A DNA stretch of 64,000 bases. Source: a virus. The stretch is taken from positions 1-64,000 of the IMG/VR virus record IMGVR_UViG_3300042402_002687. One strand, written 5' to 3'. Made by a program: the position numbers and the translations under genes. The notes beneath the pieces are model-generated. The model was given only the letters and a program-made list of their open reading frames with translations. It did not search any database and was not told where the DNA came from. Positions 15,428 through 26,000 of the stretch are shown here, one piece after another; positions within the stretch are counted from its first letter, which is position 1, and each line of letters opens with the position of its first letter.

Positions 15428-16096
15428 TTATCCCTGACCGCCGATGTCCTCTAGGTACATTTGCATCTTTGATTCACTACAGGGGATTATGAATGTAGTT
15501 GGGTTGGCAGCACTATTTCCACTATCTCTTTGAATTTCAATATTAAAGATACCAGTGCCAGCCGAACCAGAAATTCCACCACCTGTTGCAATAACATGAC
15601 TATATGTACCTGTTCCAAAATACGAGGGGAAAGATGATTGACGAACTTGTGTATTAGCAGTTGTTGGCACACCTGCTGAGGCATCAAGGAATGTGTGAAT
15701 TGGTTGACTAATTCTCCAAGTACACAGTGTTGTTGGGGCTGCAGCAATATTACCCTGCGTGACTCTTAATATAAAAACAGAATCCTCTTGACCGGGAGCT
15801 GCAACTTTAATACCAGGGAAGTTCAATGTTATACGAGCATAACGACTTGCTGGCAATGTAACACTATTGTCGGGATTTCCTGACCCTTCATTCTTTAGGT
15901 TAATGATCTCATGATATGTATTCATTGAGTTATATGTTAGAGATCCAGTAACCTCTTTAAGCTTAATAAGACCCCTTGGAACATCATCTGTAGCGTCTTT
16001 GACCTGTTGGGTATTCTCCGACATTTGCTGAAGCCTGTCAGCAGTTATTGGCGTTGCGGGTGTCCAAGATACTTGTGTATAGTTTTCGTAAGCCAT
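15428..16096 (-). CDS. Tail or fibre-associated virion protein
   Basis: 222 residues. The N-terminus (SWTPATPITADRLQQMSENT) is a motif I recall from phage tail appendage proteins, a short segment that attaches to the tail. The rest is rich in Ser, Thr, Gly and Asn with regular beta strands, and ends in a short acidic segment. It is probably a receptor-binding or fibre-tip protein. It directly follows the S74 fibre gene. Confidence 0.6.
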   Translation of the reverse strand: MAYENYTQVSWTPATPITADRLQQMSENTQQVKDATDDVPRGLIKLKEVTGSLTYNSMNTYHEIINLKNEGSGNPDNSVTLPASRYARITLNFPGIKVAAPGQEDSVFILRVTQGNIAAAPTTLCTWRISQPIHTFLDASAGVPTTANTQVRQSSFPSYFGTGTYSHVIATGGGISGSAGTGIFNIEIQRDSGNSAANPTTFIIPCSESKMQMYLEDIGGQG

Positions 16097-16105
16097 GTCT
16101 ACCTA

Positions 16106-17752
16106 TTATACACCCTCAAGGGTTTGAATCCTAGATTCCAAGGACTCTACTTTCCCCCAAAGGGTTCTGATAATTTGCTGCTGGGCAATACACATTCTCT
16201 CATATGCAAAATAGTCAGGGAGACCATCTTTGTCAAAACCACAAAGTTCGGAGAGTCCGGCTGCAACAGCTTCTTCCGCTATGAAGCCATACTCCCAAGG
16301 AGAGCCATCGCCACCGCCTTCTACTTTTTCATTGTATCTAAATCTTTTTGGCTCCATAGACAAAATAGATTGTTCATTAAAAGTATAGGATTCAATATCC
16401 TGCTTAAGACGAGCTGTTGACGAAGTTGTTCCAATCAAACTACTAGAGTTGAAGACAGCAGTTCTTCCAGAAACAGACTTGTCGTAGGCTTCTTGGTTCA
16501 TGGCAACTCTAAACATACCTATGCCACCACCATTGGCAACAACAAAATCCTGACCGCTCGCTGTTGCTGTTGTATCAAGAATACGACCAAGACGCAATGC
16601 TGGTGTGGCGGAGCCAGCTGTGTCTGCATAGGTAGCGCTTGTTGCATTTCCATTAAAGGTTGTAGCAGTAACATTGCTGCAATATATATGACCGTCTTGA
16701 TACACTTTAAATTTTGAAACATTATTTTCAACAATGTCAATACCAATGTTTCCGGGACCACCATTTGTGCTTCCAAGAGTTATATATCTATTTATTGCCG
16801 GAGCATTGGTACCATATCCAGCGAGTCTAGCGACTTGAATGTACTCACCCACTAAATCAGTTCTATGCCTCATATTAGCATGCCCGCCATCAAGGGGGGA
16901 AGAGTATATTAGTATATCGCCATAATCCAAAATTTCCATATAGTTTTGAGCGTTGTAACTTGTACTCTTTAGTGAGGTAGATGTAAGGTCAAATGGTCCA
17001 ATGCGACCACTGATAGTCGCAGTTATTGTTGTTGCTGTAATCGCACCAGAAATATCAGCACCTGTTGCTGTCAATACTCCAGTATTTGAAAGGGTATATC
17101 CACCATTGGTTATTTGACCATTGGAAGCAATGACTGTGTTGCCAAAAGTCACTGCTCCAGTTGATGAAAGAGTAGTGCTACCAGCTGTGATGGTGTTTGA
17201 GCTAATCGCCCAACCGCCAATGGTTCCTGCATTTGCAGTTACATTTCCACGAATTACTGCATCGGAAAATACTGCTTGACCAGCTGATGTTATAGCCCAA
17301 CCAGTTGTGCCACTTGATGTAATAACATTATTAGCAGCAATTGTGCCATTATAACTATTACTTCTAATAACATTATTAACTAAAACAAGATTTGCCGCTA
17401 ACTCATTGGCAGTAACTGCGTTAGCAGCTATTTCGTCTGCTGTGATTGTGTTTGCTTGCAACTCAGTTGCTGTAATAGTGTTTGCACGAATTGATTTTCC
17501 ACTTAGAAGTCCGGGAGCAAGATCAAGACCTGCTGGGGCTAGAACTTTTGTATTAACAAGATTCATTACCCATTCTTCGAGGGCGGCTTGATTTGCTTGC
17601 TGTATTGTTATTCTTGATTGAGAACCTCTATACCCAGGATTAAAATCAAACAAAGAGTATTTATCAGTGCTTATTAGCGTTGAACTTACACCATCGTGTT
17701 TATGACCACCAGCACCAAAAAAGGAGATGGCATTTTCTGATGACCTTTTCAC
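16106..17752 (-). CDS. Tail fibre with C-terminal S74 intramolecular chaperone
   Basis: 548 residues. The middle consists of beta repeats (TITATELQANTITADEI, ISSNTITAGSTTLSS) as in trimeric fibres. From about residue 444 comes the peptidase S74 domain: Ser445 and Lys450, five residues apart (SSTARLK), then MEPKRFRYNE, the EYGFIAEE strand, and a terminal coiled coil (LWGKVESLESRIQTLE). In this family the domain helps the fibre to trimerise and then cuts itself off. The start overlaps the previous stop as ATGA. Confidence 0.9.
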   Translation of the reverse strand: MKRSSENAISFFGAGGHKHDGVSSTLISTDKYSLFDFNPGYRGSQSRITIQQANQAALEEWVMNLVNTKVLAPAGLDLAPGLLSGKSIRANTITATELQANTITADEIAANAVTANELAANLVLVNNVIRSNSYNGTIAANNVITSSGTTGWAITSAGQAVFSDAVIRGNVTANAGTIGGWAISSNTITAGSTTLSSTGAVTFGNTVIASNGQITNGGYTLSNTGVLTATGADISGAITATTITATISGRIGPFDLTSTSLKSTSYNAQNYMEILDYGDILIYSSPLDGGHANMRHRTDLVGEYIQVARLAGYGTNAPAINRYITLGSTNGGPGNIGIDIVENNVSKFKVYQDGHIYCSNVTATTFNGNATSATYADTAGSATPALRLGRILDTTATASGQDFVVANGGGIGMFRVAMNQEAYDKSVSGRTAVFNSSSLIGTTSSTARLKQDIESYTFNEQSILSMEPKRFRYNEKVEGGGDGSPWEYGFIAEEAVAAGLSELCGFDKDGLPDYFAYERMCIAQQQIIRTLWGKVESLESRIQTLEGV

Positions 17753-20700
17753 TGTATAACCTTCCTTAAAGTAATTGAGTGATCCAATGTATCCCCAACA
17801 CTTAGACTATGAGAAACAACCCAATAGTCTGTATCTATTATACCAAGACTTTCTAGGTTGGATATTCTTATTCTATCCCCAATTTGAAGTGTTGGGATAG
17901 CAATTGTTTGAATATTAAGCACAGGAACTGGTTCACTAAACTTAGAGATTAGGAAGTCAGCAATTTCTTGGGCTTTTGCCGCACTATAAATATACTCATT
18001 ATCAATAACAACTTCTTTAAGACCATACTTCTTAATATCAGAAGACAACTCTGCACTTTGCTTTTTGATTAAATTAGAAGATTCCTGTTTAATTATTGGT
18101 GTTCCAGCAATTGCCGTATAGTCTTGTTCACCAGTCAATACATTGTTTCCTTGTATGAAAGCAAGACCTCCTTCATTTACCGAACTAGAGGCGGCCAATA
18201 GGAGTTGAGCAGTGTATGAACTTGTAGAGAATTTAACAATTTCTATTTCTGCTGGCGATGTGTTTGATATGGCAGTAATGAAGGGTTGTTGAATATTGAA
18301 AGCCGGTGCATTATCGTAAGATATTTCATAATATCTAGCCTCCCTTACAAGATCATTCGTGTAATGATCGGTAGCTTCCGTATCAAACTGCCCTCTCTCT
18401 ATCCCCGCAAAACTGTTGGAACTAATTGAAGTATATTTCATAACCTCATCATCAATCTTCAAATATCCGCTTGATGGGAATGGAGGGTCATTAGTTGTTG
18501 ACACAAGCAAAACCGTGTCATTTGAATCAATACCATCAGTAAGCCTGACAACACCAAGCGTTGCTGGATCTGGTGTTGCTGTCCAGATACCCTGTCTGTT
18601 AGAAACCAATGGGTTTTGCTCAGTAACACTTATTGTTATTTTGTTTGATTGCAGTTGAACATTGTAGTCACCAGAAACTATATGACTATTACTACTAATT
18701 GTTTTTTGTATACTCGAATGTTGAGTAATAGATGGCTCGAAATATCTATAGAAATGATTGTATTGAAACTTATCTTCCTCGTTTGCATAAAACCTTCCAA
18801 AATCGGCTAAAGATATCGCATCAACAATTTCTTTTGCGCTTTGATCGTTTCCATATAAATGAGGGAATACTGTTATTGGTCTAATCTGTGTAGAAAACCA
18901 TCTGTTCTTTATGGTTTCCGCATCCAATGCCTTGTTATATATAGCAAACTCATCAATATAGAACCCTTTAGAGGCATTACCTATTTCAATATTCCCTACC
19001 CCGAAGTTTGATGCTGTCACATTAGTCTCAGTATCAACCAGCACACCATCGTGATAGTACTTTAATTTTGAGTCTTTATAAGTTACACAGATGTGATCCC
19101 ATTTATCGGTATCAATTCCTGTATTTGAGCTAACTGTTTTACTTCCACTACCTGTATGCATAGTAAATCCATGAGCTGAGTTATTGTAGAAAAATGAGAA
19201 TCCATAGTTAACGCTTGAGACAACTGTTTCATTTGTTAAGTATGTACCGTCACCTGTAAATGCACCGTTGTTAAATTTTACATAGGCTTCATAAGTAAAT
19301 TCATTTGTGTATTGAGATGAAGAGGAATTCCCTAGATTTAAAGATTCATCATATGGAATTCTAATTGAAGATGTTGTTGATAAAAGAACTGATTTATTAT
19401 TTGGCTCAGACACTAGACCCGAAGTGGTATCTATCGTTGGACTATTTATATAAAGACCATTATTGCGATAGTGATTTCTATTTTTAGCAGAAGATGTAAA
19501 TGTTACATTTCTACACCCAGAAGAGTCTTCTGCTACTACTGTTCTACAACTAGCAGTTGTAACGCCTGCATAAGAGCCACCAGAAGCTTTTTGCTTCAAG
19601 TCTAGGGAGAAAGCAAACCCTGAACCAACAATTCCTTCGGAATGGTAGAATTCAATTCTAATCTTATAAGGGACATTTGCATCAAGATCAAGATATCTCC
19701 CCATATAGTCGTAAGAAGTTAGTGACCTAGGCGAAGACGCTGGAGCTGCGCCATTCCAGTAATCAATAATAATTGTGTCATCTAAATACATTCTCACACC
19801 AGAACTTGCTGTCAATAATTCAAATGATTGATCTCCACTTGCTGTCGGGATGTAATAGCCATCAATTACGCCATTAAAGTATTCACTATAAGTATTGCTA
19901 TCTTTTGTAAATGAAAAATTACTTATATTTACAGCCAATGCTGTATTGGAAGAAAAACCATTTACTGATGTGTCAACTGTTGAGTAACTTGTGTAAGAAG
20001 GTGGTATGTATGCTTTTGAACCCATTGCTTTGTCATAATCAGACAACTGCACATCTAAAGCATCTGCTTTAATGTCCTTAACTTCATTTTCTTTCCCCGA
20101 TTCAATCTTCCATATCCTAGCCCTTAATCCATTCCCCGGAGTTACGGCATCTTCATCTCTCCAGATAGGTGATGAAAAAGAATAAGAAGCTATTGCATTC
20201 TTTTTGCTGTAGAGGGAATAGGGAACAATCTGAGTAAATTCATTCTTGGAAATATTTGTCTGCATTAATAGATTCTCAACAGCATCGCCAACTGTTAAAT
20301 TTTGCAAATAAAATCCTGTTGTAATCTGTTTTTCAGTCAAGAACTTTGTTTTATCAAGGCAACGGACAGATACTTCCATCGAACTTCCACCAGACCACTC
20401 ATCTATGTAGAATTCCCCACCGTTAACATATTCGTATGGGTCAACTACGACTACTGCGTTTACAGAATGAGATTTTGCCGTTGTCCCTGCGTACCCTCTT
20501 TCTACAATTGTAACAACCTTATCAGTTCTGGAGGAGTAGAGAACGACTTCTCGGCTATCAGTTCCAGGATCAATAATTGCGGTAAAGTAGTTTGTGCTAT
20601 TGCCTTGAGGGAAATAAGATGCATCACTCAAAGTCATACTTGTTACTGATGTATTCATGGCGACTTTTAATTCATTTGATATTTGAATCTCATCAGTTTT

Positions 20701-21636
20701 TATAATCCTCCAGCCGTTATATATATTTACTTTCAAATCTTTTTTCATATATTTACCATATGTTGATGTATCGTCAAATGGATTGAAAATCTTTGTTGTA
20801 TTATCTAATGAAATTGATGCTGACGATGAGCCAGTGCCGGCGATTGGGATTGAGTTTTCCCATAATTCTCCAGTTCTATCTATTGAATGAGATACGACAT
20901 AATCCGTAACATCCACTTCATACAGAGGTATTGTTTCATTTATTCTTGCATTGTCTTGTTTGTTTTGAGTGCTATAGATTGTTACTCTTATTTTATCCAC
21001 CATATCTGTTACTGCAGAGGTCGGCAATATATGGTCTTTATAGTATTCATCTTTTCCAATTGTGCCATTTGATGTGTGGAACAATGAATAAGTATTGTTA
21101 TAAAAATCAACTTTATAACAACTTATTTTCCCATAAAATTCTGATGTTACTATTCTTACTTTGTTAACTTTTCTTTGAGTAAAGCTGTACTCCACATATG
21201 GATTGGTTGTAAAAGAATAACCACCATCGACATAGGCACTATTGGTTGAAACAGAATTTGATCTCCAGCCAAATTCGTAATTGTCTGACAGGTCGTTTGG
21301 CATTGCATGCCAATTGCCATCAGCACGAATAATTTTCCCATTAGAATCTTTTTCATTTGCAATAGCCCAAGTAAATGCCTGTCTTTGCAAACCATTGACA
21401 GACTGCTGAGGAGTGAAGAAGTATCCACAAAGAGATGTATTACCTGCAAGCTGGTCAGGTCTTGTTCCCTTTGTGTTGGATGCGTATGAATCATTTGTTG
21501 CAATTGTTAGATTATCCAAATGTCTACTGTCAAGGAAAGTGATTACAACTTTTGGTTTGACCTTTTGAGCATAGGCGTTGATTGCACTTTGGAAGTTTGT
21601 TGATAAAGTTTTGCCATTAATATCTTTTGTTAACAT
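17749..21636 (-). CDS. Large distal tail protein with PA14-like and LamG-like domains
   Basis: 1295 residues from the ATG at 21636, which has the strong site GGAGGAGG and overlaps the upstream stop (TAATG). About the middle of the protein is a PA14-like segment (GVIDGYYIPTASGDQSFELL, VRMYLDDTIIIDYW), followed by a concanavalin/LamG-like segment (FTYEAYVKFN, WDHICVTYKDSKLKYYHDGV, IDEFAIYNKAL). Both are sugar-binding folds. The C-terminus (QKTISSNSHIVSGDYNVQLQ to the end) is similar in tone to baseplate hub proteins. It probably forms the tail tip and touches the host surface. Confidence 0.75.
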   Translation of the reverse strand: MLTKDINGKTLSTNFQSAINAYAQKVKPKVVITFLDSRHLDNLTIATNDSYASNTKGTRPDQLAGNTSLCGYFFTPQQSVNGLQRQAFTWAIANEKDSNGKIIRADGNWHAMPNDLSDNYEFGWRSNSVSTNSAYVDGGYSFTTNPYVEYSFTQRKVNKVRIVTSEFYGKISCYKVDFYNNTYSLFHTSNGTIGKDEYYKDHILPTSAVTDMVDKIRVTIYSTQNKQDNARINETIPLYEVDVTDYVVSHSIDRTGELWENSIPIAGTGSSSASISLDNTTKIFNPFDDTSTYGKYMKKDLKVNIYNGWRIIKTDEIQISNELKVAMNTSVTSMTLSDASYFPQGNSTNYFTAIIDPGTDSREVVLYSSRTDKVVTIVERGYAGTTAKSHSVNAVVVVDPYEYVNGGEFYIDEWSGGSSMEVSVRCLDKTKFLTEKQITTGFYLQNLTVGDAVENLLMQTNISKNEFTQIVPYSLYSKKNAIASYSFSSPIWRDEDAVTPGNGLRARIWKIESGKENEVKDIKADALDVQLSDYDKAMGSKAYIPPSYTSYSTVDTSVNGFSSNTALAVNISNFSFTKDSNTYSEYFNGVIDGYYIPTASGDQSFELLTASSGVRMYLDDTIIIDYWNGAAPASSPRSLTSYDYMGRYLDLDANVPYKIRIEFYHSEGIVGSGFAFSLDLKQKASGGSYAGVTTASCRTVVAEDSSGCRNVTFTSSAKNRNHYRNNGLYINSPTIDTTSGLVSEPNNKSVLLSTTSSIRIPYDESLNLGNSSSSQYTNEFTYEAYVKFNNGAFTGDGTYLTNETVVSSVNYGFSFFYNNSAHGFTMHTGSGSKTVSSNTGIDTDKWDHICVTYKDSKLKYYHDGVLVDTETNVTASNFGVGNIEIGNASKGFYIDEFAIYNKALDAETIKNRWFSTQIRPITVFPHLYGNDQSAKEIVDAISLADFGRFYANEEDKFQYNHFYRYFEPSITQHSSIQKTISSNSHIVSGDYNVQLQSNKITISVTEQNPLVSNRQGIWTATPDPATLGVVRLTDGIDSNDTVLLVSTTNDPPFPSSGYLKIDDEVMKYTSISSNSFAGIERGQFDTEATDHYTNDLVREARYYEISYDNAPAFNIQQPFITAISNTSPAEIEIVKFSTSSYTAQLLLAASSSVNEGGLAFIQGNNVLTGEQDYTAIAGTPIIKQESSNLIKKQSAELSSDIKKYGLKEVVIDNEYIYSAAKAQEIADFLISKFSEPVPVLNIQTIAIPTLQIGDRIRISNLESLGIIDTDYWVVSHSLSVGDTLDHSITLRKVIQ

Positions 21637-22646
21637 TAAACCTCCTCCAAATCCATACTGCAATTCCAAAAGTATACGCCAGAATTCAAGTCTCTTCTTA
21701 TGAGTTCTTCGTCATATCCAGTAATGAATACATTGTACTCTGTTTCATCCAAAATGTCTTCGGGGTCTTCGCCGTATGACAAAATAGTTAATGTGTGTAA
21801 ATCTGGATCTATTGATTTGTCTTTTATGAAATTTCTTGCAAATCTTAAATCAATAGTCTGTTCTCTTTCTGAGGGCAGCCATTCCCAAGATAGTTTGAAA
21901 CTAACTCTCCCAGCTTTGTCTGGGTTCTTGTAATATCTAGATTTAGAAGCATTCCAATTCTTTTTTTCAATAAAATTAGGTTTAGTTGAATTACTGTATT
22001 TACGATTCTGCCCAGTCAATGGTTGACCGTCTAGCAGTAATAAAGAGACAATTGACCCAGGAGTGCGAGTATTGGGTGTAAAACGCAGGAGATCGGCAAT
22101 GAGAAGGGTTACAGACGATGATAGAGGGCCTGTCTCAAGCACTCTAATTGTCCCTAAATCATTTATAATGATACTTAATAATTGAGTTAATATCGAGCCA
22201 GCAAATTTTATCCTTCTACCAGCAACTACGACATCTGCTGAGCCAGATTGAGTGCTTGATGTGTGGCGGATTCTTCTTGCAACAGCAGAGGTGTCTGCCG
22301 ACCCAGATGGAGTTGCTGCGGCTCTAGCGACTTTGAGGGAACTACTTGTAACATCTGCAGAACCAACAAGATAGGCAAAAGATGAAAATCCCTTTGTACT
22401 GGCTGAGATTGTTACAGTCGTAGCGTCTAGTGTTGCGCTTCCAGATATAATCTTCCTTGCTGCAAAAGTAATGTCAGCCAGACCAGACTGTGCATCATAG
22501 GTTGCACCACGAATTTGACCACCTTGGAATGTTCCAGTTACTTCAATTGTTAAAGCGCAAGATATTCCAATTAATGGTGTGCCGTTATAAAACCTTATTC
22601 CGGTTAATTGTTCGTTTATCTGCTGAAGTGGATCTCCGTCAGCCAT
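21636..22646 (-). CDS. Tail tip protein, domain shared with its neighbour
   Basis: 336 residues. Residues about 90-150 contain a degenerate repeat in which GSAD recurs about every 25 residues (LVGSADVTSSS, PSGSADTSAVARRIR, QSGSADVVVAGRRI). The last 140 residues (LLLDGQPLTGQNRK, WEWLPSEREQTIDLRFARNF, EELIRRDLNSGVYFW) are homologous to the whole 132-residue protein encoded next at 22646-23044. The role is probably distal tail or hub structure, as it lies between tape measure and adhesin genes. Confidence 0.65.
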   Translation of the reverse strand: MADGDPLQQINEQLTGIRFYNGTPLIGISCALTIEVTGTFQGGQIRGATYDAQSGLADITFAARKIISGSATLDATTVTISASTKGFSSFAYLVGSADVTSSSLKVARAAATPSGSADTSAVARRIRHTSSTQSGSADVVVAGRRIKFAGSILTQLLSIIINDLGTIRVLETGPLSSSVTLLIADLLRFTPNTRTPGSIVSLLLLDGQPLTGQNRKYSNSTKPNFIEKKNWNASKSRYYKNPDKAGRVSFKLSWEWLPSEREQTIDLRFARNFIKDKSIDPDLHTLTILSYGEDPEDILDETEYNVFITGYDEELIRRDLNSGVYFWNCSMDLEEV

Positions 22647-23044
22647 TATGCTTCCTCAACGCTTAGACTTACTGAGTAATAATCACAACCAGTAGAAATA
22701 TCCCTTCTTATTAAATCCTCTGAATAATCCTCAATATAAACATATATCAACTCAGCCGGTCTTGCAGGGTCAAGTTTTATTGACATCGGTATCTTTGATC
22801 TTGTTGTCAAAGCTAAATCTTTAATATAATCTCTTGCCTTACGATTATCAATTGTATGGGAGGCTAGAGAGGGTAGCCATTCCCATTTGAAAGAAAATTT
22901 TCTCTTAGATGCTTTTATATATCTTTTTCGTACACCCTCGTCTAATTCAACATCTGATGCATTCAGGACTATTGAATCATTAATCTTGCGACCCTGCTCC
23001 GTCAACTCTTGTCCGTTAAGTGATAAAAAACTTATTACTGTCAT
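22646..23044 (-). CDS. Distal tail protein, short paralogue of the next gene's C-terminal domain
   Basis: 132 residues: FLSLNGQELTEQGRK, then WEWLPSLASHTIDNRKARDY, then DLIRRDISTGCDYYSVSLS. These blocks match the C-terminal domain of the 336-residue protein in order and spacing. It follows the tape measure directly, the place of distal tail (Dit-like) proteins in siphophages. Stop and next start overlap (TAATG-like), so the paralogues are made together. Confidence 0.65.
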   Translation of the reverse strand: MTVISFLSLNGQELTEQGRKINDSIVLNASDVELDEGVRKRYIKASKRKFSFKWEWLPSLASHTIDNRKARDYIKDLALTTRSKIPMSIKLDPARPAELIYVYIEDYSEDLIRRDISTGCDYYSVSLSVEEA

Positions 23045-26000
23045 TACAATCCTCTATTAATACCATTATAGGATTTTACAACTCTAGATTCAAGTCCAGC
23101 CTGTTTTTGATTAGCTGGTACAACCTTAACATTATATTCCTTCATCATTGTGTTGAACCATTCCGTTTCCCCAATAAAGTTGTCAACATAGAAGTTATAG
23201 TTGTGATTAGATTCAGAGGTTGAAATCTGTTGTGATGAACCAGAGTTTGCAATCTTTGAATAATTAGCCATTGGAATATTGAGGGAAGGAACTTTTGGTG
23301 CATAGATTCCCTTATTCATTTGGTTAAGCATGTCCAATCCGTACTTATCAACAGCCTTCTTTCTGATTACAAATTCTCCACCATGAAGTGTTGCAGGGAT
23401 TCCCATATTCATAGGACCAAATGTTGGACCCCCTTCTCCGTACATCATCATTCCACCCATACCGTATTTCATCTTTCCACCATTTGCATAGGGAATTGAG
23501 CCACCCTTAAATGCTGAAATCACTTGAGTGTATTTAATATATTGTGTAGAGTCCTTATATTTGCCATTGTATTCCCCTTCACTGACGCTAAAGAAGGCAC
23601 CACCACCTTTTCTTGGTCTTACGAAATACAGTGTCTTGGAACCATCACCAGCGCCTGCTGCTGTTTCTTTTGCATCAGCAATTGCCTTCTTCATAGCAGC
23701 AATGCCTCCAGCTCCCGCTTCTGCAATCGCTTTAGAAAGAGCATCCTTTTGAATCTTTGCAAGTTCGTCATTGATTCCGGTTACAAGTTTTGCAGCAGCA
23801 GCAGCAACGCTTGCTTCTTTGCTCTTTGCCTCTGCAACCATCTTTGCAGCAGCATCTGTAATTGCTTGCGTAAATATTGAGGATGTTGTTTCAGGACCAG
23901 TTCCTGTTGTCTTTCCCTTAACATATGCATTTACAGCGTCAAGACCTGTTCCATAAGAAGTTTGAATTGGACCACCAACTGCAAATGCTGTTGAAACACT
24001 TGAACCAATTCCACCGAGCATCCCGCTTGTAATTCCAAGAATTGAATTAGGATCAGACACTCCAGTTGCAAGACCAAACTTTGTTGCAGCAGTTGTTCTT
24101 AGCGATTCCAATCCTGTTGAGAAGAATCCTGCTTGTGCAGTAATTGGATCCATTCCTGCTTGAATTTTTGCAGGAAGAGCTGTGAACAGTTCAGTAAACT
24201 TCGTTTGGATTCCAGTACTGGTAAGACCTGCCTCAGTAAGCATCTTCCCAACTTGGTCTTTGAATTGCTCTTCTGTAAATGTTCCGTTCTCAAGTAGTTT
24301 TTCAGAATACTTTTCAAAGTCCTTTATAGCCTGATCAAACTGCTTTGAGGCGGCTTCTCTTTGTGCCTTGATGATTTCAATTGCGTTATTGCGGTTGATT
24401 GATTGAAGTTCTCTTTGTCTTCCGGAATCTAAATCTGTAAGTTGCTCACTAAAGTCTTGGCTGTCCTTGAGTTCCTGAAGGTCAAGACTTCTTGCGTCAT
24501 CAATTCTTCCTTCATAAATTGCAAGAGATCTATCTTTACGATTATTTTGCCTACGCAATTCGTTTTCACGAATCATTTTTCTTCTATTTGTTTCGTAAGC
24601 CTCTGTTGCAGTTAAAGCTTGCTCTGCCTCAGCAAGAGCATTGATTGCTTCTATTTGATCATCGAATACTTTGAGGGAAGCATCTTTCTGAGCGGTTAAT
24701 TGCTCAGTTAATTCATCCTTAATCTTATTAACAGCCTCACCAAGTTTTCCAGATACAGCATCGAGAGCACTGTTGTTAAACTCGATTGTTGCCTGAATCT
24801 TTGCATCCTTAACTGCTGCTAAGGCATCCTTAAGTGCCTCACCAGCTGCCTTGGCGGTTTCAGGGTTTTTGAATGCTTGCTCAAGCATATTCTTAACTGA
24901 GCTAAACAACCCCTTACCAGCACCTTCTGGGAGAAGATCTTTTGTTATAGCTGATAATTCTTTACCAAATTTCTTTTTTGAGTAATTTTTAAGAAAGTTA
25001 AATGGTGCATCCAGCATATCGCTACGACTTCCAATTTGTCTCTTGGTGGCATCAATTATGCCGTCTATACCGTCTGATACACCATCGTATGCTGTATCAA
25101 TAGCGCCAAGCATGCCATCAAACCAGTTAATCTGAGTACCTGATATATCTTTTCCAAAATCCTTAATTCCCTTTGCAACGCCCTTGAGGAAACCCATCCC
25201 TGGGATTCTTGAAATTAGTCCAGCAAGATTACCAAACCATTCAATAACTTTTCCAAGGGCTGTTGTAATACCTTTAGGAATCAACAAAATACCTTTAAGT
25301 ATTAATTTGATAACTATAAAGATACCTTTAGCAGTCAATCTCATTGCCTCAAGCATTAATTGTGGAATTATTTCCACAATATTATAAAGAAGTTGAAATG
25401 CCCATTTGAAAATTTGTATAAAAAGATCCGTGAGTAACATTTTTATCATTGTCCCAATGGCTGTCGTTAGTTGCCCAATGCCTGCTTTTAGTTTCTTTTT
25501 AGCAGCTTCCATTTGTTTATCGGCAACTTCTTTGTTGTAATCCTTGTCATCCTGAGTAGCAGGGCGACCTGCAGAAGCCGAAGTTGCTTTCCCTGTTGCT
25601 TCCACCCGCTTTTTGTTCTTGTTGGCAGCTGCATCAAATTTGGCTCCAATAACATCAAATATTCCACCAAAAACCGCCATAAACCCTCGGTACACACTTA
25701 TGACAACAGCCAAGAATCTTCTAAATGCTGGGGCTACTTTTGTTTCAACAAGAACTTTAACTTTAGTTAAAGTAGTATTTAACCAGCCAGAGAAACTTTC
25801 AAGTTTACTTCTCGCTTTATCTGTGCCCGATACTGCTGTTGAAGTGCCTCCAATAAGAACACCAACAAAATCTTCAAGAGGCTTAAGGAGTTCTTTGAAT
25901 ATATCTTTGATTTTCTTCCAAGATTCTTTGAAATTCTTAAGAGTGTCTCCAGATTTTGAACCCCAAGTCTTTTGGGTTTTGCTTAGTAAAGCAATTGATC

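Noticed and set aside
16007-16420. Plus-strand frame of 137 residues across the S74 fibre end
   Set aside because: Antisense to a clear S74 domain and the next virion gene; no ribosome site or family resemblance.
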